Origin: Methanorbis furvi
GTDB lineage: Archaea; Halobacteriota; Methanomicrobia; Methanomicrobiales; Methanocorpusculaceae
Reading direction: 5' to 3'
Assembly (NCBI RefSeq): GCF_032714615.1
Contig: NZ_JAWDKA010000009.1
Location: 23,546-87,545, forward strand
Length of the DNA stretch: 64,000 nucleotides
The notes under the pieces are model-generated. The model did not search any database, was not told the DNA's origin, and saw only the letters and a list, made by a program, of their open reading frames with translations. The position numbers were made by a program, and so were the translations under genes. Below are positions 1 through 7,668 of the stretch, piece after piece (within the stretch, counting starts at the first letter, position 1; each line of letters opens with the position of its first letter).

Positions 1-115
1 CTCCTCCGCCCGGGATGATCAGTGCGGGCGTTTTTGCTTCTGCAAGTTCATGCAGAACGTCCCCTGCGACGTCCATGAGACTGCCGCCGATTTTTATCAC
101 AACTCCGCCGGTCAT
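1..115 (-). CDS. Amino-acid kinase family protein, N-terminal part (MfnE-like)
   Basis: The reading frame opens at an ATG on the minus strand (113-115) and stays open to the window edge, giving 38 residues. It shows the N-terminal signature of amino-acid kinases: a VVIKIGGSL strand-loop followed about 20 residues later by LIIPGGG, both used to bind ATP phosphates and substrate. Archaeal members include the methanofuran enzyme MfnE, whose start has the same KIGGSL and IIPGGG spacing; MfnB of that pathway is encoded elsewhere in this window. Assignment to MfnE is inference, since isopentenyl phosphate kinase, UMP kinase and aspartokinase share the fold. It is divergent from the phospholipase D gene, 42 nt away, so the two may share a promoter region. 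Confidence 0.6.
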   Translation of the reverse strand, partial: MTGGVVIKIGGSLMDVAGDVLHELAEAKTPALIIPGGG

Positions 116-157
116 ATCTGCAATACTATTAATCTGTCTCATGACACAAAAACCAGT

Positions 158-1837
158 ATGGGATCATGGCCGGCGGCAGCAGTTCTTGTTCTTTTGTGTC
201 TCGTCATCCCTTCCGTCTCCGCAGGGTTTCTCATCACCGAAATATGTCCTGACGGATATGCGAAAGGTGATGGTGATGAGTATTTTGTTCTGTCTGGGAC
301 CGGAGGCCTTGACGGATGGGTGGTAACTGATGGTGAAGGGTCGGTTCGGTTTCCTGCCGGAACGTCATCATCCGATCCGCTGATTGTGGCACGCGAGGCT
401 GCCGCATACTACGAGACTCATGGCGCTTATCCTGACTATGAGGTCTTGTCCACGTTTGATTTTGTTCCTGACGCTGTTTCCACCGGCCGTTTTCAGATGG
501 CAAACACCAAGGATGATGTTACTCTGCTCTTTTTGGATAAACCTGTTCAGTCTGTTGCGTGGCCAGGGGATTTCTCTTCCAAAAACGGAATGATTCATGT
601 TTTTTCCAATGGCATCTGGGATGAACGCGTGATGCGTATCGGTCAAAGCAGTGTTCTTCCGAGGACTTTTGTTGCCGACTCGGTCACGCTGTTTGTGTCT
701 CCTGACTCTTCGTTTGAGGTGGTGAACGGGGTCATAACAGACACGCAGTCTGAGATGTTCATCTCCATGTACGAGTTTACGCATCCTGAACTTGCCGAGT
801 CTGTTGCTGACGCTGCTTTTCGCGGGGTGAATGTGACCCTGCTTGTCGAAGGAGGGCCTGTTGGAGGGATGAGTTCCGAGGAAAAAGGAGTGCTGAATTA
901 TCTGGTGAACTCCGGGGTGTCGGTCTACACGATTGAGAGCACTGATGCAAAACCTGCCAGATACCGGTATCTGCACACAAAATATTTTGTTTCAGATGAT
1001 TTTGTTACGATTGTTCTCTCTGAAAACTTCAAACCGACCGGCATCCCTTTGCCCGGAACCCGCGGCAACCGGGGGTGGGGCGCTGCTGTCTACAGTGCGG
1101 ATGTGGCGAAATATTTTGGCAGTGTGTTTTCTGCGGATCTTGGCGGATATGATATCTATCCGTATGTTCCAACCTCTGATCCGTTCCCTGCTTCATGGTC
1201 TGATGAGGAGATTGTGGTTCATTTTCCTGCGCGCACCATTGAAAACGTTCTGGTGACACCGGTCATTTCTCCTGATACCAGCCATCTTATTCCTGATCTT
1301 ATCCATGATTCCCGGGAAAAAATTGTTCTTCAGCAGGCCTATATCTCTCCGTACCCAAATGGCGCGCGCAATATTTGGCTTGATTTGGTGCTTGATGCGG
1401 GGGGTCGCGGCATTGTGGTGCAGGTGATGCTTGACGGCATGTACTATAATACGGACGCAGAGTCCGACAATGATGAGATTGTTGCACAAATCAATCGTCT
1501 TTCCCAAAACGATGCGATTTCTGCGGAGGCACGTCTGATGTTTCCCGGGAAGTCCATCACCAAGCTTCACAATAAGGGGATGATAGTTGATATGAAATAC
1601 GTATTGGTGAGTTCTGTTAACTGGAACTATAACTCACCAAATAATAACAGGGAATCTGGAATTATCATCGAAAATGAAGATGCAGCCAGATATTTTTCAG
1701 ATGTTTTTGAGTTTGACTGGGGTGGTGTTTCCGGTGAATTCCAGATCAACGCTCCCGGGGGTGTTGATTTACGTTACGCCGTAGTTGTCCTTATCATTGT
1801 GTTACTGTTTGTTATTTGGCGACTGAAACGAAAGTGA
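158..1837 (+). CDS. Exported, membrane-anchored phospholipase D-like protein
   Basis: A 559-residue protein with a signal peptide (about residues 1-22, hydrophobic core then SVSA), an N-terminal segment resembling a lamin-tail domain (ITEICPDG...DEYFVLSG, then GW.V.DGEG), and two HKD phospholipase D motifs: HTKYFVSD near residue 273 and HNKGMIVD near residue 471. The second is followed by the usual SSVNW. A single C-terminal membrane helix (about residues 537-555) ends in RLKRK, so the catalytic part should face outside. The ATG at 158 is preferred over an upstream ATG at 50 because it begins the signal peptide and the extra residues would lie over the divergent kinase gene. Two HKD motifs in one chain suggest an intact pseudodimeric active site. 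The substrate (phospholipid or nucleic acid) cannot be told. Confidence 0.85.
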   Translation: MGSWPAAAVLVLLCLVIPSVSAGFLITEICPDGYAKGDGDEYFVLSGTGGLDGWVVTDGEGSVRFPAGTSSSDPLIVAREAAAYYETHGAYPDYEVLSTFDFVPDAVSTGRFQMANTKDDVTLLFLDKPVQSVAWPGDFSSKNGMIHVFSNGIWDERVMRIGQSSVLPRTFVADSVTLFVSPDSSFEVVNGVITDTQSEMFISMYEFTHPELAESVADAAFRGVNVTLLVEGGPVGGMSSEEKGVLNYLVNSGVSVYTIESTDAKPARYRYLHTKYFVSDDFVTIVLSENFKPTGIPLPGTRGNRGWGAAVYSADVAKYFGSVFSADLGGYDIYPYVPTSDPFPASWSDEEIVVHFPARTIENVLVTPVISPDTSHLIPDLIHDSREKIVLQQAYISPYPNGARNIWLDLVLDAGGRGIVVQVMLDGMYYNTDAESDNDEIVAQINRLSQNDAISAEARLMFPGKSITKLHNKGMIVDMKYVLVSSVNWNYNSPNNNRESGIIIENEDAARYFSDVFEFDWGGVSGEFQINAPGGVDLRYAVVVLIIVLLFVIWRLKRK

Positions 1838-1881
1838 AAAAAAAAGTTGATTTTGTATTCTGTGATCTTTTCACAGGCAAC

Positions 1882-2121
1882 TTATGCTGATGCCGGCATG
1901 GTGCCGGTGGCAAGCTTTGGCTGATAAATTGCCTGTCTGGCATCACGGAAGTTGAACTTCTCGATGATAAGGCCTTGTTCCTTCAGGCGCTTTAAAGCAT
2001 ATCGAACGGTACGCGGAGCAAGTCCGGTGCCCGCAACGATATCCTTGTGGGTCTGGGATCCAGTCCTTTCCAGGAGATGGTAAATCGTGATACACGATTG
2101 GGGCAAATTTGTTCTTTGCAT
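1882..2121 (-). CDS. Small winged-helix transcriptional regulator, paralogue A
   Basis: A 79-residue winged-helix DNA-binding protein: helix-turn-helix (THKDIVAGTGLAPRTVRYAL) then KRLKEQGLIIEKFNFRDARQ, the wing. It is closely similar over its whole length to the next minus-strand gene (2337-2576), which fixes the start: the ATG at 2121 gives the same length and aligns MQRTNLPQS with MTKTELPKS. A longer version starting at 2199 is unlikely. A TATA-like element at 2143-2152 lies about 25 nt upstream, so the mRNA is probably nearly leaderless. An 18-nt GTTC...GAAC inverted repeat covers the start codon and another lies upstream of the TATA box, suggesting autoregulation or cross-regulation with the paralogue. 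The target genes are unknown. Confidence 0.8.
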   Translation of the reverse strand: MQRTNLPQSCITIYHLLERTGSQTHKDIVAGTGLAPRTVRYALKRLKEQGLIIEKFNFRDARQAIYQPKLATGTMPASA

Positions 2122-2128
2122 ACAGAAC
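2111..2128. promoter_or_regulatory. Operator-like inverted repeat over the start of paralogue A
   Basis: GTTC-N10-GAAC with CA at the centre, followed by AAT. It overlaps the ATG of the winged-helix gene. The same spacing, central CA and trailing AAT recur at 2164-2181 and 2566-2583. Binding by the paralogues is inference. Confidence 0.5.
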
Positions 2129-2142
2129 AATTGTCTTCTAAG

Positions 2143-2152
2143 TATAAATAAA
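2143..2152 (-). promoter_or_regulatory. TATA box of winged-helix paralogue A
   Basis: Read on the minus strand this is TATTTATACT, an archaeal box A about 22-31 nt upstream of the ATG at 2121. It sits between two operator-like palindromes. Confidence 0.55.
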
Positions 2153-2163
2153 TTTCCTATTTC

Positions 2164-2181
2164 GTTCGTATCAATACGAAC
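2164..2181. promoter_or_regulatory. Perfect 18-nt palindrome upstream of paralogue A
   Basis: GTTCGTAT-CA-ATACGAAC, with 8-bp perfect arms, directly followed by AAT. It lies upstream of the TATA box of the winged-helix gene that starts at 2121. It is the best copy of a motif found three times around the two regulator genes. Confidence 0.6.
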
Positions 2182-2336
2182 AATGAAAAATTGTGCCAAA
2201 ATTTCAGCGCTGATTGTTCTTTTATGATACTAAGGGCGGTGAATGATGAATCTGAGTGGAATGCGCAGGTTAATTTTTATATTTTGGAATTTTTGAAAAA
2301 AAGAAAATTTCTGGTGTTTTTCTCTCAATCCGCTGA

Positions 2337-2576
2337 TTATACCGTTGCCTGCGTGGGAGCAGCCGGAATCTTGGTTGAGTAGAGAATCTGCCGTGCATCA
2401 CGGAAGTTGAACTTCTCGACGAGCATGTCGTGATCCTTCAGCTTTTTCAGTGCGTAGCGGATTGTTCTCGGAGATAATCCCGTTAATTGGGCTATTTCCT
2501 TGTGTGTCAGAGAGTTGTACGGATCAAGCACTGTGAGTACTTTGATCGATGACTTGGGGAGTTCTGTTTTAGTCAT
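2337..2576 (-). CDS. Small winged-helix transcriptional regulator, paralogue B
   Basis: A 79-residue winged-helix protein with HTH residues LTHKEIAQLTGLSPRTIRYA followed by LKKLKDHDMLVEKFNFRDARQ. The recognition helix and the EKFNFRDARQ wing are shared with the neighbouring paralogue at 1882-2121. The start is the ATG at 2576; an upstream TTG (2585) would add only three residues. A TATA-like element (about 2593-2602) lies upstream on the minus strand, giving a very short leader. The start codon sits inside an 18-nt GTTT...GAAC element like those near the paralogue. Both genes read the same way and are separated by 215 nt without another supported gene, consistent with a local duplication. The effector and targets are unknown. 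Confidence 0.8.
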   Translation of the reverse strand: MTKTELPKSSIKVLTVLDPYNSLTHKEIAQLTGLSPRTIRYALKKLKDHDMLVEKFNFRDARQILYSTKIPAAPTQATV

Positions 2577-2583
2577 AACGAAC
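2566..2583. promoter_or_regulatory. Operator-like inverted repeat over the start of paralogue B
   Basis: GTTT-N10-GAAC with central CA (2574-2575, part of the start codon) followed by AAT. Apart from one mismatch in the left half it has the layout of the elements at 2111-2128 and 2164-2181. Confidence 0.5.
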
Positions 2584-2669
2584 AATCGACTTCTGCAGAT
2601 ATATAGTTATCCATGGTGTCAAGTGCAGCAACATACAAGTATGTCAGCATCCATATATTGAAAATAGAC

Positions 2670-3029
2670 ATGCTGACTCAGCCGGAACGTCAGGCAATTT
2701 TTCTTCTTACCGTAGTGGCACTTCTTCTTTCGGCGTTTCATTTTGGAACAGTTCTTCTTGTACCGGACGGCGGGGCAGTAGCGTACTCAGCTGACATGCC
2801 GGACGGCATGCTGGTAACGCACACTGGTGTTGTTCTGGATATCACTTTTACGAAGACCGGCGGTCATATGATTCTCAATGTATCAGGAACTGATGTGTTT
2901 GTTCCCGGCGGCGGATCAAAGCTCACCCTGCTTGTCGGTGACAATATAACACTGCGCGGCATTACCGAAACGTATTCAGGAAAAAAAGAAATTATTGTGG
3001 ATAATCCTTCAGATATTGCGATAATTTAG
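2670..3029 (+). CDS. Membrane-anchored OB-fold-like protein
   Basis: A 119-residue protein with one N-terminal membrane helix (about residues 10-32, IFLLTVVALLLSAFHFGTVLL) and a small beta-rich domain. The pattern GVVLDITFTKTGGHMILNVSG...TLLVGDNITLRGITETYSGKKEIIV resembles the OB folds of the tRNA_anti/exonuclease VII large-subunit type. The ATG at 2670 is chosen because it precedes the hydrophobic helix directly; an upstream in-frame start at 2613 would overlap the promoter. A TATA-like CATATATTG at about 2651 fits this choice. The 3' end overlaps the convergent small gene by 4 nt. The function is unknown; nucleic-acid or oligosaccharide binding outside the membrane is possible. Confidence 0.6.
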   Translation: MLTQPERQAIFLLTVVALLLSAFHFGTVLLVPDGGAVAYSADMPDGMLVTHTGVVLDITFTKTGGHMILNVSGTDVFVPGGGSKLTLLVGDNITLRGITETYSGKKEIIVDNPSDIAII

Positions 3030-3208
3030 TTCCGGTTAGCTTTGCCCGGAATGCCTTCACCCTCAATCACTTTGATCTGGCCACCGAGGGTTTTTTTCTT
3101 CGACTCTTCTGTCTCGCCCACCTTCGCGGACTTGATTTTGGATTTACGGCCTTCGACACCGGCTCCGGTATCGCTGCCCTCGTGAATATCTGTAAATTTG
3201 ATTCGCAT
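3026..3208 (-). CDS. Small basic protein of unknown function
   Basis: A 60-residue, Lys/Gly-rich, soluble protein starting MRIKFTDIHEG, with no membrane segment and no cysteine. I do not recognise the family. It is kept because it is divergent from the 3264 gene with a 55-nt spacer, ends exactly against the convergent OB-fold gene (4-nt overlap), and fills the gap between them. The clustered Lys/Glu/Thr/Gly composition after residue 15 suggests a disordered or RNA-associated protein, which is only a guess. A competing frame (3067-3270) overlaps it and has no supporting feature. Confidence 0.5.
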   Translation of the reverse strand: MRIKFTDIHEGSDTGAGVEGRKSKIKSAKVGETEESKKKTLGGQIKVIEGEGIPGKANRN

Positions 3209-3263
3209 AGTGATTCATTGACCCGCAACAATAAAGTCATTTGCCTCAATACTAATACAGCAG

Positions 3264-3668
3264 ATGACACAGCTTCCCAATGTCGGAGAACGCATTGATG
3301 TCCTTGTGCTTCGTGATCTGCGGCAGACAGAACACATCAACGTCTATCTCTATATGGATGAAGAGATTGCCAAAACTTCAGACCTTGCCGCTGACCTGCA
3401 GAAGTACCGGCTGGTTGATCCTGATTTCCGGCCGGTAATGGAGATTGAAGAATGGTTCAAAGTCATGCAGAAACAGATGCGTCAGATCGCAGGACCCAAT
3501 GCAAAAATAGAAGAGATGTTTGCTGAAGAACCGCTGCATGCAGAAATACTCGGCACCGGTTCCATTCAGACCGCTGTCGGCCCGAGGACGTACCTCAAAG
3601 CCCTGCTTCCCTATCTTGACGAGATGGAGGACATGCACTATTCAGATGCGAGCCTTCCAAGCAAATAA
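3264..3668 (+). CDS. Conserved-looking methanogen protein of unknown function
   Basis: A 134-residue soluble, acidic protein, mixed alpha/beta at the start (RIDVLVLRDLRQTEHINVYLYMDEEI) and helical later (EIEEWFKVMQKQMRQIAG). No cysteine or recognisable catalytic motif is visible. A TATA-like ACTAATAC lies about 15 nt upstream of the ATG. Its 3' end overlaps the convergent methylthiotransferase gene by 31 nt. I do not recognise the family and no function is proposed. Confidence 0.65.
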   Translation: MTQLPNVGERIDVLVLRDLRQTEHINVYLYMDEEIAKTSDLAADLQKYRLVDPDFRPVMEIEEWFKVMQKQMRQIAGPNAKIEEMFAEEPLHAEILGTGSIQTAVGPRTYLKALLPYLDEMEDMHYSDASLPSK

Positions 3669-4894
3669 TGCCGGCGATGTCCGGTGATCTCCACCCGTAT
3701 TTTTGTTCCAATCGGAATTTCCTGCATCACCACAATATTCTGATACGTCCTGTCGCGGGCCGTAACACTTCCCGCCCGCACAACTTCAGTTACTACCGCC
3801 TCGACCGTTCTACCAATCCAGGCCTCGTTGTTTGCATCATACACCTGATTTGCCGCGTTCGTCAGTGCCCGTGACCGCTCCTTTTTTATCGGCTCAGGCA
3901 GTTTTTTCATCTTTGCCGCCGGCGTTCCGGGTCTCACCGAGAACCGCGTAATGTTCACCTTGCCGGGTTTTGTGCTGAGAATCTGATCCACCGACGCCTT
4001 GCCGTCCGCATCAGTCTCTCCGGAAAATCCTGCAATGTAATCAGTTGAGATGCGTATGTCGGGGAACCGCTCCCGTGCCCTTCTGCAGATCTCCTCATAC
4101 GCAGCTGACGTGTAGCGGCGCCCCATCGTTTTCAAAATCGCGTCAGACCCTGACTGCACCGGTACATGCAGAAACAAAAAGATCTTTGGGTCAGTTAATG
4201 CATCCAGAAAATCATCCAGAATTAGCAGAAGCGTATCAGGATTTGCCATACCTACTCTGATATGAAAATCTCCCGGGATGTTGCAGAGCGACCGCAGCAG
4301 ATCAGGCAGCCGTCGTCCTGAGGTCATATCCATTCCCCAGGAGCTCACATCCTGAGCGGTCAGCTGAATCTCTGCAACCCCTGCTTCCACAAACCGCTCA
4401 GCCTGAGCCACAATATCTTCTTCAGAAAAACTTACCAGTTTCCCTCGTGCAAGTCTCGTGATACAGTAGGTGCAGTGGCCGTTACAGCCTCTGGCAATCT
4501 GAAGAACTGCATGATCGCCCGAGCTCACGGTTCCAACTTCACGGTAACAGGAATGAATCAGATCTGGATCAATAATTCCTGCATCAGGACATGCTGCAAG
4601 CACCCGTTCAATGGAAATTCCCGGCAGACATCCGGTAACAATCAGAATTTTTCCGGCAAACAGACTCATGCGTTCATACATATGCTTCTCTGTTTTATCC
4701 ACCACAATGCAGGTGTTGATCAAAACTGCGTCCGCGTCCTCCGCAGTATCCACAACCGTGCAGCCCTGAGCCTTGGCTATCTCAATGATCTTTTCCGTAT
4801 CGCCGGCATTGTAAGTACAGCCGTAGGTCTCGGCATACAGCCGGACATTTCTCAGCCGGTCAAGCGCTGCAGCTGTCAGAGCCGTTGAATCCAT
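3638..4894 (-). CDS. tRNA-t6A37 methylthiotransferase (archaeal MtaB/CDKAL1 type)
   Basis: A 418-residue radical SAM enzyme expected to convert t6A37 to ms2t6A37 in ANN-decoding tRNAs. The N-terminal UPF0004 domain carries three cluster cysteines (ETYGCTYN, INTCIV, VTGCLPG). The radical SAM core has CNGHCTYC (Cys-x3-Cys-x2-Cys), and the C-terminal TRAM segment (about residues 355-418, VEAVVTEV...GHRRHYLLGRL) would bind tRNA. Length and domain order match the archaeal/eukaryotic CDKAL1 subgroup better than MiaB. The ATG at 4894 is divergent from the polyphosphate kinase gene, 80 nt away. It overlaps the convergent 3264-3668 gene by 31 nt at its 3' end. Confidence 0.9.
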   Translation of the reverse strand: MDSTALTAAALDRLRNVRLYAETYGCTYNAGDTEKIIEIAKAQGCTVVDTAEDADAVLINTCIVVDKTEKHMYERMSLFAGKILIVTGCLPGISIERVLAACPDAGIIDPDLIHSCYREVGTVSSGDHAVLQIARGCNGHCTYCITRLARGKLVSFSEEDIVAQAERFVEAGVAEIQLTAQDVSSWGMDMTSGRRLPDLLRSLCNIPGDFHIRVGMANPDTLLLILDDFLDALTDPKIFLFLHVPVQSGSDAILKTMGRRYTSAAYEEICRRARERFPDIRISTDYIAGFSGETDADGKASVDQILSTKPGKVNITRFSVRPGTPAAKMKKLPEPIKKERSRALTNAANQVYDANNEAWIGRTVEAVVTEVVRAGSVTARDRTYQNIVVMQEIPIGTKIRVEITGHRRHYLLGRLASE

Positions 4895-4974
4895 TCTGCA
4901 TACTAATCTGTAGCGAACTAAATAACTAAGTATCTCAGAATACCATAGTTTCTTTATTCAGGCCGGAAACCACC

Positions 4975-7074
4975 ATGGGCAAGAAACACAAGAAAAAACA
5001 GAAGGAAGAAAAAAATTCCAAGTCCCTCGTTGAAAAAACGGCTCTCTGCGATGACTGCGGCAGATACTTTAACCGCGAGCTGTCCTGGCTGAAGTTCAAC
5101 GAGCGCATCCTTGAAGAAGCCCGCAGTATCCGTAACCCTCTGCTCGAACGGGTGGGATTCCTCGGTATCGTTGCAGGCAACCTTGACGAGTTCTTCATGG
5201 TGCGTGTTCCTGCATACCAGCGCGGCGCAACCCGGCAGAGTGATGAGTACGAAGAGGTGGTCGGCAGCCGCACCCAGCTTGAGATGATCTATGACCGAAC
5301 CATCTTCATGATGAGAATCGCCTCCTGGGTCTGGGCAAAGGAGCTGAAGCCTGAGCTGGAAAAAGAGGGAATTGTCTTTCAAAAATATGCCAAGTGCAGC
5401 GAGTCAGAAAAGCATCAGCTCAGAAAAGAACTCTCTGCAATCCTTGCCGAAACGCCGGTTAATATTATTCGTGGCGACCGGTTTCAGGACATTGAGCAGA
5501 ACGATTACCTCAAAGGCATGGGACTTCTCGCAAAGTCTGACAAAGGTCTTGCAGTAATTCCGGTTCAGGATATTTTAGACAAACACGGGCGGTTTGCAAC
5601 CGTTGGAAAACGAAAAGTCTCCTATCTCTTCCGCGAGGATGTTCTGCGCAAAAACTCTGATCTCTTCCTGCCCGGAGAGTCGACGAGTGCTGTTGTTCCC
5701 ATCCGCATTACCCGCGACTCTGATCTGAACCTGAAAGGCGATGACGCAGATGATCTGATCTCAGCAATCAAATCTGCTCCCGAAACTCTTGCGAAAAAAC
5801 TGCCGTCGCGTCTTGAAACCGAACAGTGGCTGCCTTTCGGATACACCACCCATCTCGTGGACGCTCTGTCACTCATTCCTGAACTGGTGTATGATGTTCC
5901 GTCTCCCATCGGTCTTGCAGACCTGAAAGCGTTCCCGGTCACGCGACCTGAACTGAAGTTTCCGGTATACGAACCCTCGCTGCCGGCCGGTCTGGCTGAC
6001 ACAAAGAAGATCTTTTCCCAGCTTGCGGACCGCGACATCATGCTGTTCACTCCGTACGACAGCTTTGAAGGGCTGACAAACTTCCTGAATGCTGCGGCAA
6101 ATGATTCCACGGTTCAGAAAATTCAGATGACTCTTTACCGGCTCGGCTCTGAGTCTCCGGTTGTTGATGCTCTGATAGCTGCTGCGAGGAACGGCAAGGA
6201 TGTGACCGCTGTTATTGAACTCAAAGCAAGTTTTGATGAAGAGGAAAATTTCCAGTGGGCAACCACGCTTACAGACAACGGAGTCTCGGTGATTCACGGA
6301 CTCCCTGATCTGAAGGTTCATGCCAAGTGCTGCCTGGTTACCCGTCTTGAAGATGACAAACCGGTTCGGTATGCTACTGTTTCGACCGGCAACTACAATG
6401 CAAAGACCGCAAAGATCTACTCTGACATCTCGCTCTTCACTGCTGATTCGAGAATCTGCCGGGATCTGTCTACGCTTTTCTCCTACCTTGCAGGTGATGA
6501 GAAGAAGCCTGAGTACAAGCAGCTGATCGTCAGCCCCGACTTTATGGAGGATGAACTGCTCTCCCTCATCAGGCAGGAGACCGCTCATCACAAATCCGGC
6601 AGTCGCGGATACATTGTGCTGAAGACCAACTCGCTGACACACCGTCCTATCATCAATGCTTTGTATGAGGCGTCGGATGCCGGCGTGAAAATTGATCTGA
6701 TTGTTCGCGGTATCTGTATGCTCAGGCCCGGCGTTCCGGGTCTTTCGGAAAATATCAGGGTGACTTCGGTTGTCGGCAGGTTCCTTGAACACAGCAGAAT
6801 ATTTTACTTCAGAAATGACGGCGATGAACTGGTGTTCATCGGAAGCCCTGACATGATGTCAAGAAACTTAAAGCGCCGCGTTGAGATCATCTGTCCGGTT
6901 CACGACCGGCGAATCAAGAATGCCCTGATCAACAAAGTTCTGCCGACCTTCATCCGTGATACAGTGCAGGGGTATGTGCTTGAGCCGAACGGCGTGTACC
7001 TGCCTCCCAAACATTCTGTTTCACATATCGGGTCGCAGCAGCAGTTCATTGAAATGAGAAACATCTGGTGGTAG
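4975..7074 (+). CDS. ppk1: Polyphosphate kinase 1
   Basis: A 699-residue PPK1, which reversibly moves the gamma phosphate of ATP onto polyphosphate. After a Lys-rich N-terminus (residues 1-20) comes the conserved FNRELSWLKFNERILEEA block of the N domain, with the head domain next. The C1 and C2 domains have the PLD-like fold. The two catalytic histidines are visible: H449 in LKVHAKC (the phosphohistidine) and H606 in FLEHSRIFYF. STGNYNAKTAKIYSD and FIGSPDMMSRNL are further family blocks. Polyphosphate in methanogens acts as a phosphate and energy store. The HD-domain gene follows after 20 nt and is probably co-transcribed, suggesting a synthesis/degradation pair. Confidence 0.97.
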   Translation: MGKKHKKKQKEEKNSKSLVEKTALCDDCGRYFNRELSWLKFNERILEEARSIRNPLLERVGFLGIVAGNLDEFFMVRVPAYQRGATRQSDEYEEVVGSRTQLEMIYDRTIFMMRIASWVWAKELKPELEKEGIVFQKYAKCSESEKHQLRKELSAILAETPVNIIRGDRFQDIEQNDYLKGMGLLAKSDKGLAVIPVQDILDKHGRFATVGKRKVSYLFREDVLRKNSDLFLPGESTSAVVPIRITRDSDLNLKGDDADDLISAIKSAPETLAKKLPSRLETEQWLPFGYTTHLVDALSLIPELVYDVPSPIGLADLKAFPVTRPELKFPVYEPSLPAGLADTKKIFSQLADRDIMLFTPYDSFEGLTNFLNAAANDSTVQKIQMTLYRLGSESPVVDALIAAARNGKDVTAVIELKASFDEEENFQWATTLTDNGVSVIHGLPDLKVHAKCCLVTRLEDDKPVRYATVSTGNYNAKTAKIYSDISLFTADSRICRDLSTLFSYLAGDEKKPEYKQLIVSPDFMEDELLSLIRQETAHHKSGSRGYIVLKTNSLTHRPIINALYEASDAGVKIDLIVRGICMLRPGVPGLSENIRVTSVVGRFLEHSRIFYFRNDGDELVFIGSPDMMSRNLKRRVEIICPVHDRRIKNALINKVLPTFIRDTVQGYVLEPNGVYLPPKHSVSHIGSQQQFIEMRNIWW

Positions 7075-7093
7075 TCTGAAGAAAAAAGATCTC

Positions 7094-7666
7094 ATGCTGG
7101 TGGGTGACTCGGCAAAAATTCTGAACGAGGATTTTTGCCATGCGGATCAGGTGACCCGTCTGGCTCTTGCTCTCTACGATGATCTCGTTTCTGCGAAACG
7201 GTACGGCAAACAGACCCGGCGGCTTCTTACCGCCGCAGCACTTCTGCATGATGTGGGCTGGGGAATTACCGGTGATACTCATAATAAAACTGGCATGATG
7301 TTTGTTCTGCATGATCAGACCATGCCGTTCACTCCCCGCGAACGAATTCTGGTTGCTCTTGCTGTCAGGTATCATCGCGGGGCTCTTCCGAAGAAACGCC
7401 ACTTTCTCTATGGTGATCTCAGTCGCCGCGATAAAAAAATCGTTGATCTTCTCTCAGGTATTCTTCGTGTTGCAGACGGTCTTGACCGGTCGCATGGTAG
7501 TGTTGTCCGATCTGTTTCTGCACAGATTTTGCAAAATACTGTTGTTATTTCCTGCGAGGGCTTGGGGAGAGGATCTCCTGAGCAGAGGACTGCCCTGAAA
7601 AAAGCAGATCTGCTGATGAAGGTGTTTTCCTCCGGTATCAGGATACGCTGGAAGACGGTTAAATAA
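7094..7666 (+). CDS. HD-domain phosphohydrolase (exopolyphosphatase C-domain-like)
   Basis: A 190-residue HD-superfamily protein. It shows a metal-binding pattern: H in FCHADQVTRLA, HD in LLHDVGWGITGDTHNK, a later H in RYHRG, and D in VADGLDRSHGS. This arrangement matches the C-terminal HD domain of Ppx/GppA-type phosphatases, here without the N-terminal actin-like domain. It lies 20 nt behind ppk1 in the same direction, so a role in polyphosphate or (p)ppGpp-like turnover is likely but inferred. It ends 2 nt from the end of the convergent MerR-like gene. Confidence 0.8.
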   Translation: MLVGDSAKILNEDFCHADQVTRLALALYDDLVSAKRYGKQTRRLLTAAALLHDVGWGITGDTHNKTGMMFVLHDQTMPFTPRERILVALAVRYHRGALPKKRHFLYGDLSRRDKKIVDLLSGILRVADGLDRSHGSVVRSVSAQILQNTVVISCEGLGRGSPEQRTALKKADLLMKVFSSGIRIRWKTVK

Positions 7667-7668
7667 TT

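Noticed and set aside
2191..2382. 63-residue frame between the two regulator genes
   Set aside because: It runs over the 3' end of paralogue B and has no recognisable domain. The ATTGTTC near its start is more likely part of the control region.
3067..3270. 67-residue frame overlapping the small gene at 3026-3208
   Set aside because: It would overlap the start region of the 3264 gene and has a Ser/Arg-rich sequence without structure; the alternative frame fits the spacing better.
5869..6792. 307-residue open frame antisense to ppk1
   Set aside because: It lies wholly inside the polyphosphate kinase gene, shows no domain or promoter, and reflects codon bias on the opposite strand.
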